Origin: Dillenia suffruticosa
Taxonomy: Eukaryota > Streptophyta > Magnoliopsida > Dilleniales > Dilleniaceae
Reading direction: 5' to 3'
DNA length: 64,000 nucleotides
Assembly (NCBI GenBank): GCA_033439265.1
Contig: JAVTVX010000035.1
Coordinates: 18,378,001-18,442,000 of the forward strand
In this document: piece after piece, positions 1-11,670 of the stretch
How the letters are laid out: the number at the start of each line of letters is the position of its first letter
Numbering within the stretch: the first letter of the stretch is position 1
The notes under the pieces: model-generated
What the model saw: the letters and a program-made list of their open reading frames with translations, nothing else
What the model was told of the DNA's origin: nothing
Databases searched by the model: none
Program-made: the position numbers and the translations under genes

Positions 1-220
1 AGATCTATTTATGTGGGGGTGGCTCTTCCAACAAAAGGTTTATGTCAAGATTCGATGATTAAGAGATAAAAATATTTTTATCCATCTATACTACCGTCTA
101 TTTGTTTAAAATAAAGAACATGAGACGGTCAAAGCTCCTGCCATCTCATATCGAAAGTGAAGAAGGTGAAAATAAGAAAAAGAAAGTGTCAATAATCCTC
201 TTTGGGTAAGGTCTTGGAGG

Positions 221-410
221 GACGGAGGGAAATGATGCGGTAGGTGTCACGTTGTATCAGTGAATTTAAAAATTAAAAAAAAAATTATATTATTTTTAAA
301 ATAAACTTGATAAGTATTTAAATTAAATTAATTAAAATATAATTTTAAATATTAATAATAAAGAAAAACAACACACCTCGACAATGCCACATCATTTCAA
401 CACCTCCGTT
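221..410. repeat. MITE-like imperfect inverted repeat
   Basis: The arm at 221-260 (GACGGAGGGAAATGATGCGG and onward) reappears, diverged and reverse-complemented, at 369-410; both arms carry GGAGG, then AAATGATG, then a TGTC core. The middle is AT-rich. This fits a small decayed terminal-inverted-repeat element. No clean target duplication was seen, so the family is unassigned. Confidence 0.35.
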
Positions 411-598
411 TAACAAATTCCGTCCATAGAATTAAATGTACAAAATTAAGAGATTTAAAAGTCAATAGAATTGTTTCATTAGAAGATTTAAATTCAATGC
501 TTCCATCATTTGAACGCACTTTATCTTAATACTCATGAATTGTTTCATTATGTGATTTAAAGTCAATAGAATCAAATGTACATAATTGAATTAAAGTT

Positions 599-660
599 GA
601 CGACGACGACGACAACGACAACGACGATGATGATGATGATGATGATGATGATTATTATTA
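599..660. repeat. (GAC)n/(GAT)n/(ATT)n compound microsatellite
   Basis: Successive trinucleotide runs GAC, GAT and ATT, seen directly. Confidence 0.95.
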
Positions 661-1296
661 TAATTATTATTTTGAATAATTTGGTCTAACGTTAAGAGAC
701 TATCCATGTATTTTACCCCATTTGGTTTGGTAAGATTGAGCTTACACATAAATCTTTTCCTTATTATCTTTTAGTTAGAAAATATTATTTTTAAAATATA
801 AAAAGAGTAATCAAATGTTTTAAATTTTAATAATATCAAAAAGTATATCTATTTTAAAATTGAAATTTAAACATTATCAATTATAGTATGGGACTTTAAT
901 TTGTACTAGATTATATTGTAAGTACTAACAAAAGAAATTCCCCTATGTGACGTTTGGAACATTAAATAAACAAAAAATTACTCTGGACCAGACAGTTTAT
1001 TATTTTTTCAGGCAAAAAAAAAATCTTAAAAACACAGTTATACAAACCTTAGCATTGTCAAAAGGAAAAAGAAATAGAAATAAAATAAAATAAAAAAAAT
1101 CAACAACGCAGCAAAAAACAAAAAACAAAATACAAAAGTGGCGAATGCGCGTCTCCTCGAAAATGATAGAGATAGACCACTTACCCACACGGTGTCGACC
1201 ATCATTGAGGACGCCATCTTTTGTTCTACCCAGGTCTGTTTATGTCAGTCCCCAAGCATAAAGCTGAAGACTTTCTAGGCCTAAATCTAGGAATCA

Positions 1297-1814
1297 ATGA
1301 GCTCTCTATTTTGTATAATTGTAATATTATGGTGCAAATTGAGATTGGGTTCAGCCTTGGAGGATTATGAATATGTATCAGCAATTGGGGACCCTGGAAT
1401 GAAGAGCCCAAATGTGAGAGTTGGATTGGAAGCTTGGAACTTCTGTAATGAAGTTGGTCAGGAAGCTCCCAACATGGGAAGTCCTAGATTGGCTGATTGT
1501 GCCGATTTTTATTGCCACTCGATTACTGGTAATTCTTAGTTTAATTCTGGCTATTTGATTCTTAATTCTTGGGACAAGTTTTTTTATTATACCCAGAATT
1601 TAGATCTCTGATTTTTTTTAACAATTTATTTACGAAAAATTAGTATATTTATTATAAGTCTTCGGTTTTGATCCAACTAACACGTGAAGAGGGCATAGTT
1701 CCAATTTCCTTTCTGGGGGCGTAGCATCCTATGACCCAATAATATATCACAGATCACAATCCATTGCATGCCCAACGGTGGTCTAAATAATGAGGAAATT
1801 TTTTAATAAAGTTT

Positions 1815-1850
<36 letters not shown>

Positions 1851-4800
1851 GGTTTAGTTAAAATACCCATTGAACGACATTCGATACAAATCATCGGTAT
1901 CTAAGTTATGATGTGTTCTGGTGAGAAATATTCGTTTGTTTGGTAGAGTTTAGGATAATGACTTGCAAAGGAGAGGGATGATTCTTGTTAGTGGTTTCAT
2001 CTTTTCTCTAAGCATGCAAATGAGATATTAGTTGATTATCTTCTTTTGTGTTATGATAAGATTAGATGATTTTGGGAGATTAGATGATTTTGGGAGATCA
2101 TCGGTTTGAGCTAAGGACCATAACGTAAGTGTCAATTATTGAGCTTTTATAGAATTAATCATTTTTGAGAAAATTAATTAATGTCCATTTAGTTTGCCTT
2201 ACTGCTTAAAACCTCTAGCTGCTCCAGTTTTTAGTAAACTGCAAAGCATATGGAAAATCAACCAGGTGCCCTTTACTGTGCTTCTGTTTATTAGTCAAAT
2301 TAGATCTTCTTGTTAAGATTTATTTCATTTGTCAGATCAGCTTGGTGGCCCGCAGCATGATTATGGGAGGAATTGCGAAGTACATCACAAGGTGAATGAG
2401 TCAGATAATAGATTACGGGCAGGTGATGAATTTCCTTCTGCGGATTATAAATCTTACACTGACCCTGACCTATACGCTGTTGAAAAGGAGCTATATCTTG
2501 CTTCTCTGTGCAATGTTCGTGATTCTTTAGAACCTTGGCAGTTTTGGATGATTATGCTTAAGAATGGCAATTTTGACAAAAATACAACTCTTTGTCCTGA
2601 GAATGGGAAGAAAGTGAGTAAAATCATAACAGGTAGAAACTTTCCATGTTTCGGGGAAGGATGTATGAATCAACCACTAATTTACCACAACCCTTCAAGA
2701 GCCATTTCTTCTGAGGCGCAGATTTTCACTTTAGCCGGCGGATTTTATGGAACATATGATCTCGATGCTAATTTAAGCCGAGGCATAGGAAACAGTTCAT
2801 ACTTCTCAGTCTCATGGCAAAAGAATTTGACCACAGGAAGCTGGGTCTTCTCACATACCTTGACTACTTCCTCAAAGTATCCATGGTTAATGTTGTATCT
2901 ACGTGCTGATGCAACAAAAGGATTCAATGGAGGATATCATTATGATGGTCGTGGTATAATGAGAAAGGTTCATTCCTTAGGCATGATTACTTCGTTTTTA
3001 GTTTCTGCTATTAGAATCATTATCTTTTATGCATTTTATAACAGCAAGTTCTCTTGTTCATGACACTTGCAATTGAATTTTCTTTTATAGCAAAAAAAAT
3101 TTCATACATCTAGAAGAATGTACTTAATAATACCTGGGTTGGGTCATCCTCAAGACAAAAAAAGAAAAAAAAAGGATTGAATTTGGGTTAAGACTTTGTT
3201 TCTTACCTCATCATGTTATGTCTATCCAAAATGCAAATGGGACATCCCAGAAAAATAGTCATATTATCCTGTTTAACACTTTTCTGTTTGACATGGATTT
3301 TTATTCACATGGTTCTTTATCCTTTTTCCCCATTTCTTCAAATTGTGCGAGTAGAGGAGAGCTTAACTCCTGGGAGTAACTATTCTTCTTGTTCTTGTTG
3401 ATCCAGTTGCCAGAATCTCCGAACTTTAAGGTAAAATTGACACTTTCTATTAAACGTGGAGGAGGATCAAACAGCCAATTTTATCTTCTTGATATAGGAA
3501 GCTGCTGGAAAAATAATGGACATCCATGTGATGGTGATGTTCTGACAGATGTTACCAGATATAGTGAAATGATTATAAACCCAGCAACTTCAAGCTGGTG
3601 CCGGCCTGACAACTTTATATCTTGCCCACCTTACCATGTCAGTCCTCAGGGAGAGATTATATATAGGAATGATACATCTCGGTTTCCATATTCTGCTTAC
3701 CATCTCTATTGCAGTCCAGGAAATGCCTTGTACTCAGAGAAACCATTTGATATCTGTGATCCATATAGCAATCCACAAGCACAGGAGCTGATACAACTTC
3801 TTCCACATCCTGAGTGGGCTGTGCATGGTTATCCTGCAAAGAAAGGAGATGGATGGGTTGGGGATCCTAGAACTTGGGTTCTTGATGTGGGTGCCCTCTC
3901 CAGTCGGTTGTACTTTTACCAGGTAAGTTGCTGCTTTAACTCGATTAAAATGATATATGTGTGTTTGTATTATATTTATAACCTAATAAATATATTTTTT
4001 TCAATGTAGCTTATAATTTCTTTTTGCTAGCATGCTATGCCACTCGATATAATTGAGGTGTTTTTGTTTTTTCTTGTCCTTTTTCTTTTCCCCTTGTGAT
4101 CAAGATTGTCTTGCACTTTCTGTCGTGGGATGCCTGATAGATTTAATAGACATGAGTATGCATTTATAGTTTCATGTATCCATGTCTAATCATTAACATT
4201 CCATAGCCATCCGAGTTGAAGGGAAGCATGTTAATCTTAATATCTTCAATTTACATATTTCGGAACTGTTGGATGTTTAATATTCCCAGACTTCTACTCT
4301 CTCTTATGATCTTTGGATAAGCATTCAAAAAATATTACCTAGAAGGTCCAAAGAGGGTCTAGCTAAGTACATGAAAAAACTCAAAACATATTAAACTAAC
4401 TGAGACTAGACCAAAATAAAGAAGAGCCCTTAATGTCTTTTTTCAAACTTCTGAAATGGAAGGCTGATGTGGCATGGTATTTCACTCTTTCATTTATATT
4501 TGTGTACATTTCAGTTACCTCGTGGATTTTGTTTTTGTTTTCACTTATTTTAGGCCACTTTATTGTTAATTTTCAGGTTATAATCAGATAGGCAGACGTA
4601 TTATTTTTCTCTCTCAATCTCTTTCCCCACCTCTTTGCGCCCTTTTTTCCCTGCTTCCTTCTCTTTCTTTCTACTGCTGTTCATAATCGGAGGGTGTCAA
4701 TCTAAAAATTGTAATATATGTCTTATGTTTTGCCTGCACAGTTACAAGATTTCAGGATATCTTCAATACCCAGCATTTGGTTTTATTTCACTAATATAGG

Positions 4801-6344
4801 ACAAATATTTTCTAGGGAACTCCTGTTGTTATTTTCCCTGGGTTTATGTAAACATTAGCTGCTCTTGGTACTAAGTGGGTTGTTAGAACAGAAGAGGGTT
4901 GGTCAAGGTAGTATGGGGGTCCCAAAAGGGAGTTGATAAGCTGTCCAGTTTGGCAGTAAGGGTTGAGTGATGTCCTCTACGTGTTGAATCAGAAAATTGT
5001 GTTAGTGGGTCCGGATGCCGGGCCAGAGCATGAGTTCCAGAGGGAGCTGGGTATTGGTTTGGATAGAGATTGGGAGGATGAATTATGGAGTTTTATGGGG
5101 TCTAACGATGGAATGTTTAGAGGAAAACGGGAGCTTGGGGATGATATTCTACGAGACTTTGATGCCAATCGAGGAGGTCCACTTTGCTGATTCTTTTTTG
5201 CGACAGGAATTTCGGAATGATGGCTAGACTGAATCAATTCTAGGAAAACCAGACATACTTATTGCCCACGAGGATAACACTGAAGCTGGGAACAGACTTT
5301 TTTCTTTTTTAACAAATTATATTTGAGATCGTCTGAATCTACAGTTGCCCCAGTAGAGGTCAAGTATGATCTTTTGGTCTTTGTAACTAGAAAAAAGAAG
5401 GAAAAAAAGGGGGGGAGTTGAGGATCTTTAGGAAATCTGTATTGGGGCTCAGGCGGATTGGTGGTTTCTAACCAGAGGCAGGCACTGGGATATTGGAAGA
5501 ACACGGGTTGCCAAACTTGCTAAATACATATATTTATCTTTTCTTCTTTGGGCTTAAATTGTCCTCTTTCTGCCATTGTGGTCTGTAGTTGAGGCTTTGG
5601 CTTAGAAGCCTTGTGGTGCATTTTGGTAATAGTTCTCCTTTTGCTCTTGTTTTGTTTGCTTTTTCTTTTCTAAGGATTTTGTATCCTTAGTATTTTTATT
5701 CATTCTTCTTCTCCTAATATAATTCTTTTTCTACATAAAAAAATTAGCTACTCTTGGTTGGCCTTTCTTGGAGATAGCCATCTTGACCGTGCTTCTTCTA
5801 GGTATACTAGATTGAAACCAACTCTTCAAGATAAAAAAGGAACAAAAATGAAACTCAATGAACATGCTGAGGGAAGAAGCCAATGGAGGCATTCGGCAAG
5901 TATGGTAACTATATAATGCATGTAGTTCAATACTATTAAAACTATGTTACTAGTTCAATCAACTTAATGCTCCAGGATTTTTTTTCTCTCACATTTCTGA
6001 GACAATCCAACTGTTTCTTATTAATAATTTTGGTGTTCTTACAATTTATAAGCCCTAAGGAATGCAATAGCGGTATGGACTTGGCATCTGAAGCTACTGA
6101 CTATTGTTGCCTAAATGGCTGTAGTTGATGTGAAATTGGCATTACAAGGGTCTAACAGGTACTACTTGTCCGTTATATTGCGCAGGACCCAGGGACAAAA
6201 TCTGCAAAGCGGGTGTGGACTTCAATTAATGTGGGTACAGAAATATATGTTAGCAGCAAAGGGGAAACAGCGGAATGGACTGTGAGTGACTTTGATGTAC
6301 TTGTTCCTGAAACTGATACCCATGATGGTGTTGTCGTCTATTAA
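1297..6344 (+). CDS. Secreted plant protein of unknown function (DUF7705-like), 4 exons
   Basis: Four exons join in frame: 1297-1528, 2336-2967, 3407-3922 and 6186-6344, with GT-AG borders and stop TAA at 6342-6344, giving 512 residues. The N-terminus is hydrophobic (SLFCIIVILWCKLRLGSA) and looks like a signal peptide cut near residue 20, so secretion or an apoplastic location is inferred. Conserved-looking blocks include EDYEYVSAIGDPGM, NFCNEVGQEAPNMGSPRLAD, DIGSCWKNNGHPCDGDV, SCPPYHVSPQG, GDGWVGDPRTWVLDVG and AEWTVSDFDVLVP. Many cysteines suggest disulfides. I recall these blocks from a widespread land-plant family of about 500 residues (I believe DUF7705) with no known activity, so no reaction is assigned. 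No internal stop interrupts the four exons. The third intron is about 2.3 kb because a retroposon sits in it. Exon structure is well supported; the family name is from memory. Confidence 0.85.
1817..1848. repeat. (TC)n microsatellite
   Basis: Uninterrupted TC dinucleotides in the first intron of the secreted-protein gene. Confidence 0.95.
4854..5759 (+). mobile_element. LINE-like 5'-truncated retroposon in intron 3, with TSD
   Basis: The stretch 4871-5742 is bracketed by ATTAGCTGCTCTTGGT (4854-4869) and ATTAGCTACTCTTGGT (5743-5758), 15 of 16 bases identical. The right copy directly follows a short A-tail (ACATAAAAAAA) after a T-rich 3' end. A long target duplication plus A-tail is the signature of target-primed reverse transcription, so this is a LINE copy truncated at the 5' end, or another retroposed transcript. 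An open frame at 4963-5190 shows no reverse-transcriptase motif that I recognise, so the source family is not assigned. Confidence 0.7.
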
Positions 6345-6965
6345 ATTGTTGGTGTTACATATTCTAAAGCAGTGGAAGGAATGAATGGATCCCAACCAGT
6401 TCTCTATTCTTTGTAAATATGTAAGACACATTTATGGAATAATGTCCTATAATTTCTTTCCCTATGCAATGAATCACTCATTTCTCTGTCCTCGTGTCGT
6501 TATCTAAACTGCATGCTGTCTTCAACTTTTCCTGTTTTCTCTGTGGTTGAGCCTACTCTTTTTGTTGTTTGGCTATAATCCCTCCTATTTCGTCTCCCAT
6601 TTGTGCAGAAAAAATTGGTTCAATGTTTTCTATTCCCTCGTGTTGATAGGAAGACGCTGACTTTCACAGAAAGGTCTTAGCTTTCTAGTGGACTTTTTAT
6701 CTTGCATTGTTCTTTTCCCTCTTGTAGCCTTGTCTACTCCTCAGGTGTATATTTCCTTGAGTTTCATCAACTCTCAATCCTTCGTTACACAGATTTGCCC
6801 TTTTTTTTAATAGAACAAGAATTGCAATAGGAGCAATAGAAAAATAGATAAGGCTCCAAGGATGACTAATTCTCAGAAGCAAGGGAAACAAAGAGCAGAA
6901 TTAAGCAGTGAAGGACTGCTGATAACCCCCGCCCCCCCTTAACTCTTCTGGACACTAATTTCTAA

Positions 6966-7148
6966 AGACTTCTAAATAAAAATAATAAAATAATCATATT
7001 CTATAATAAAAATATAAAATAATTAAATTTGTAATTAATAATCATTAGATAAATAATATAAAAATAATAATTATAATTAAATAAATAAATAATTTATTAA
7101 ATATGAAAAAATATATAAATATAGAAAATATTAGTATTTTTTGAATAA
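6966..7148. repeat. AT-rich dispersed repeat, copy 1
   Basis: Shares long stretches with 57395-57572, for example TAATTATTAATCAT-like words, then AGATAAATAATATAAAAA, TAATTATAATTAA and AAATATGAAAAA in the same order and spacing. A diverged interspersed repeat, probably part of a non-autonomous transposon; ends not determined. Confidence 0.55.
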
Positions 7149-7252
7149 ATAGATAAGTTATCAGCCATCAAAATCACACCTTTTGCGGTCTTGGTGGGCT
7201 ACTGTTCATTGAACAGCGAAAGTCTGTCTTCTTGTATTCTTTATTATTAATT

Positions 7253-7255
<3 letters not shown>

Positions 7256-7284
<29 letters not shown>
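7256..7284. repeat. (TA)n microsatellite
   Basis: Pure TA dinucleotides, seen directly. Confidence 0.95.
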
Positions 7285-7288
<4 letters not shown>

Positions 7289-8417
7289 TGTCGTGAGGAT
7301 TATTTTACATGGTTTTGTCGTCCTCCACGTGGAAAAGGGAGCAGTGATTGTCCTACCACGTGACACACCCTTCCCCTTATTTAGATTTTTTTTATACCTT
7401 GTTTTTATTTTATTGTGCTTTACTTCGTCTCATTCAATCTCTCCCTCTCCCTCTCCCTCTCCCTCTCCGTTCTGTCTCTCCACATCACCTCTCTCTCTCT
7501 CTCTATTACAAATATATTTTTTTCATTTTATTTTAATTTAATATATTTAATTAACAATATAGATTTAAATTTAAATTAAATATTTAAATGTTTTATTCTT
7601 ATAATATTTTAAATTAAATAATAACATTTATAAGTTTACTTAATGATTAAATTATTGAATAATGTAGTTTTATTTTATGATTTTATGATTTTATATTTTA
7701 ATATTTTATATTACGATTTAATATTTTATTTAAATATAAAAAAATCTAAATATTAATGTTTAAATATTTGATATTTCAAATTATTTTTTTATTATATAAA
7801 TATTTAAATATTTAGATTATTTTTTTAGATTTTTATGTTTTAAAAATTTTAGATTAAATATTAATATTTATAAATTTTTTAAAACCTTCGTGGACAAATT
7901 TTTCAGCCTTCCAAAGACATCTTTCTTTTTTCTTTTTATTATTTAATTATTTTTTTAAGCCTCCGTCGACGAAAGCCGGTACCTTCGTCAATGAAGGCTA
8001 ATTCAATTCAATATTGTGCTCGGGAATTTCACAAAAATTGTGAAATTCATATTTAGTTTTAATTTTTTATTTAAAAAATATTTTTTTAGATTATTTTTTT
8101 TAGATTTTTATATTTTAACAATTTTAAATTAAATATTAATATTTATGAATTTTTTTATAATCAAATTATTAAATATTATAATTTTAGATTAATATTTACA
8201 GATTTAATAAAATTATTTTAAAATTTTTTTATCAACAAAATGAGAATGAAAGTTGCAGTATAAACCCTAAGGGGACAGTTTAGGTTTCTAAGGAGAATCT
8301 AATAATATAAATTTATTTTTTTAACATATTGATTTTATATTTAAATTTTTATATAATAAAAAAAAATCACCACTTTCGTTAACTACGTCGACCAAAGGCG
8401 CTGCCTTCGTCGACGAA

Positions 8418-8654
8418 GGGGCCTCTCTCTCTCTCTCTCCCCCTCTCACTCTCCTCTCCTCTGCCCCCTTTTTCCCTCTCGCTCCACGTTATCTCAGTCC
8501 CTCTCTCTCACCCTCTCTGTCCTCCCTCTCAACGTCACCTCTCTCTCTCTCCACTTCCAGCTTCCAACCTACCATCCACCCCCCCCCTCTCTCTCTCTCT
8601 CTCTCTTCTACGTCACCTCTCCCTCTCTCCACTTCCCACTTCCCACCCACCATC

Positions 8655-8698
<44 letters not shown>

Positions 8699-8717
8699 AT
8701 TAACACTCTCCCTCCCC

Positions 8718-8799
<82 letters not shown>

Positions 8800-8970
8800 A
8801 CTCTTTCTCTCTCATCATTGATTCTCTCTCTCCTCTTAAAAATATTTAAAAATAAATTTTATAATTAAAAACATTTATAATATTAAAATATCATCCCTCC
8901 CTCCCTCTCTCATCTAACTCATCCTCTCTCCTCATTAACTCTCTCTCTCTCTCTCTCTCTCTCTCCTCGT
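8418..8970 (+). repeat. Long polypyrimidine (CT)n-rich tract
   Basis: About 550 bases almost wholly of C and T on this strand, with several long (CT)n runs (notably 8658-8695 and 8721-8794), interrupted only by short AT-rich pieces (8838-8890). Low-complexity DNA able in principle to adopt triplex (H-DNA) structure; no coding content. Confidence 0.9.
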
Positions 8971-10443
8971 TAAAATATCAAAAAATATTTTTTATAATTA
9001 AAAGGATCTATAATATAAAATATTAAAAATTATAATTAAAATTTTTGTGCTTAAAAGGCCCAAGGGGTCAATATCAGAAGCCCTATTTCTCTCTATAAAA
9101 ATGATAACATCGAAGGTTTTTTTTTTCCTTCTTTTTTTTTTTTAACTATAATAGGTAGGCAAAATCAATAATTTTTTTGTCCTTTTCCTTTTTCCTTTTT
9201 TGGTTATAACTAGTCAGCTCTTTGAACACATCAAAATAAAGAACTCAACTTAAAGCATACAACCTTACATTGTGACACCATTGATGCTTGGGTGGCTCAA
9301 GAAGCCACAATCATGGCACACACCAAATCCCAAGGTGCAGTTGGGGAGCTTGGAAATGATGATGGGAATACATGGTTAGGAGATGCGAGTAAAATTCACA
9401 TGAAAGTTATGGGTGGTGATGGTGAGTCTTAAGTCCTTCAGCAAACCATTGGAATGAATATTGGTTAAGGTGAGGGTTTGCACGTGTGCACAACATGCGC
9501 ATGCAAGAGATAGTTGGATGCAGCTTTACAATGGTGGATTGCATTGGCGGTTGGTTGTTTTCATGGAGACAAGAAGTAGGAGATAATTACTTGTGTCTGC
9601 ACACAAACATGAGATGATCACTGAGAGAGTTACTAGTGTCCGTATAGAGACAAGGGTAGTTTTTATGGATTGTGTGTCCAGATTTAGGCAAAACCGCGTG
9701 GGTAGTTTCATGTAATAATCTAGATATGCGTGGTAGTTCTCCTTAGAGTTATTTCTATCTCTAGGAAGTTGAGGAGGTCAATTGTCTATGAGTTTAAGCT
9801 CAAGTTTAGAAGTAATTTTTGTGGTTTGTCCCTGGACAGTTGGAAGTGTTAATTAACATCTATTATGTGAAAAAAGCCTTAGGGGCAGGGCAGCCTAGTT
9901 GGGATAGCAAAAGGGAAAAGGGATTCCAATTTCCAAGGGGTAATGGAAATTGTTGTAAGCCACCTACAGCGAAATCCTTGCACTTTGAGTTGGGAGAAAC
10001 TAAAAGTTGGTCGTTAATCGTGTACATTGTGGTCGTGTTTGGTTGCTTTCCATTCCTTAGTCTAGATTTGGATCAAGTAGAAATGGGTGGACTTGAGGGT
10101 TCAAACAGTCTGAGGCTTGGTTGCATTATGAAAGGTATTTGGGAAGCGAAAATTACGCTAGTGACACTAACCATGTATACAAAAGTCCTTATAGAAGATG
10201 TTAGATTGTCTAGCCCTTTCTTCGCTATAAAATTTCTTAAAATAGGCAAAAGCATTTATTAATAACAAAGAGAAATAGGGATACAAAAAGCTGTATGCCC
10301 GCAATAACAAAGAGAGGTTCCCATGACACATAATACATCTAGAAAGCATAACGAAAACATAAACCTAGAAATATACTAGAAACTCCCATGCAGGTCCTCT
10401 TGAACAGCATATGCCCGCATACTCTGAGAGCTAAATTCCAAGC

Positions 10444-11670
10444 CTAACCTGGCAGAAAGAGAGTCTCCATGTATTGATGGTAGTTAATGCTGGAGCACCA
10501 GTAGTGCTCCAAGAGAACGTTATCAATAGCACCAACTGGCATCTCAAAAACCTCTTTGACTCTCCCATCCCAAAATTTACAACAGATGATTCTACTTGAT
10601 TCACTCAACAATAAGTAGGATTCTCCTTCATCCATGCCTGAAACCAGATTAAGCACCAGCAGCGGACCAGGTTTATTCTCGCTCATAAAATTAAGGTTTC
10701 TTGGATCAAAATGGAACTTCAAAACCCACTTCGAGTGATCTCTTTCCATCTCAAAAACGTCAAACTCCCCGCTTTTATGTTTGTAAATCAAATGCAAATG
10801 GCCACAAGACTCTCCAAAATACTCACATTCAGCAAAATCGGTCTTCCCTTCCACTGGGGGCATTGGAATCATCCGAAAAATCTCTTGGTCAATATCATAA
10901 CATAAAAACTCCTGAATATCACAAGAAGATACATCAACCTTGTTTATTTGAGGCCAAAGAATAGTTCGATTCCAATACACCCCTTTGGAAAACATTACAG
11001 TGCTGGGAACTTGGAAAGGATCATCTGAAACAGCTCTCCAACTACCCACTTCAGAATTATAAATCCGAATGCTGTCAACTACTTTAATCATACCATAGTC
11101 ATGAACTCTAGCACAAACAACTCTGTAGTTATGGACTGACCTAAAAGGATCAAAAGCCAAAACAAACCAGAAAATCGCCTCTTCGGCTGCAGGGGTCCAC
11201 AGATTTGGTTGCGGTGGAAGACATTTATATTTCTTCGTAACTGGGTTACAAACATAATAGTTGCACAGAGGGTTCTCAAAAGTTACATTGATTGAGCTAC
11301 AGAGTAACAAGCCACAGCAGGATTGTAAAATCTGAATACCCAAAATCGCATCGTCTAAATTAAGAGAAAAATAACAAGGGTTACTGTTTGAATCCTGGTG
11401 GGTTTGAAGAGAGAGCAATTTGTACCTGATTCTGTAATCTGGTGCAAGCAAGAAAAGGCCGCTGCATTTATGGTTTTGGGTGAAGTGGGAACGGGAGAAA
11501 TGATGGGATGAGATGAGAGAGAGCCACAGTTTAGAAACCGATTTGAATCTGACCAATGATTTTGTTGGCAAGCGTATGAGGATTTGGGTTATCAGATCCT
11601 GGTTGCCAGCAATTGTAGCAGCTGATGGTGAGGAATATGTTGGGGTTGGAACTTCATCTGGTGAGCTCAT
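10444..11670 (-). CDS. F-box protein with F-box-associated domain
   Basis: Intact single-exon frame of 408 residues, ATG at 11670-11668. An F-box spans about residues 25-65, with DLITQILIRLPTKSLVRFKS and the downstream VSKLWLSLISS typical of the SKP1-binding fold. The rest looks like an F-box-associated (FBA) beta-propeller region: SCCGLLLC near residue 119, YYVCNPVTKKYKCLPP, then a WRAVSDDPF-like repeat and a YWNRTILWP segment. Known role of the family: the F-box docks to SKP1-CUL1 ubiquitin ligases and the C-terminal domain chooses the substrate, which cannot be told here. Length, intron-free structure and a decayed relative 1.7 kb upstream fit the rapidly duplicating plant FBA family. Probably cytosolic or nuclear. 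Confidence 0.9.
   Translation of the reverse strand: MSSPDEVPTPTYSSPSAATIAGNQDLITQILIRLPTKSLVRFKSVSKLWLSLISSHHFSRSHFTQNHKCSGLFLLAPDYRIRYKLLSLQTHQDSNSNPCYFSLNLDDAILGIQILQSCCGLLLCSSINVTFENPLCNYYVCNPVTKKYKCLPPQPNLWTPAAEEAIFWFVLAFDPFRSVHNYRVVCARVHDYGMIKVVDSIRIYNSEVGSWRAVSDDPFQVPSTVMFSKGVYWNRTILWPQINKVDVSSCDIQEFLCYDIDQEIFRMIPMPPVEGKTDFAECEYFGESCGHLHLIYKHKSGEFDVFEMERDHSKWVLKFHFDPRNLNFMSENKPGPLLVLNLVSGMDEGESYLLLSESSRIICCKFWDGRVKEVFEMPVGAIDNVLLEHYWCSSINYHQYMETLFLPG

Larger units (their letters stand above)
1..1296. other. Upstream non-coding region of the first gene
   Basis: AT-rich DNA with no supportable gene. It holds a decayed inverted repeat (221-410) and a trinucleotide microsatellite (599-660), listed separately. 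The promoter of the secreted-protein gene must lie near its right end, but I could not single out a convincing TATA box. Confidence 0.5.
6345..10443. other. Long intergenic region, AT-rich then polypyrimidine-rich
   Basis: No supportable gene. It holds a diverged AT-rich repeat (6966-7148), a (TA)n run (7256-7284), CT-rich tracts (7431-7505 and 8418-8970), AT-rich DNA with palindromes built on TTCGTCGACGAA (about 7960-8420), and featureless mixed sequence from 9000. An open frame at 9819-10262 lacks any recognisable domain and is left out. Confidence 0.5.

Noticed and set aside
4963-5190. Open frame inside intron 3 of the secreted-protein gene
   Set aside because: Lies within the retroposon and shows no reverse-transcriptase or other known motif.
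7293-7541. Serine/proline-rich open frame
   Set aside because: Translation of a (CTCCCT)n low-complexity tract.
9819-10262. 147-codon open frame
   Set aside because: No domain, signal or homologous pattern recognised; surrounded by non-coding repeats.
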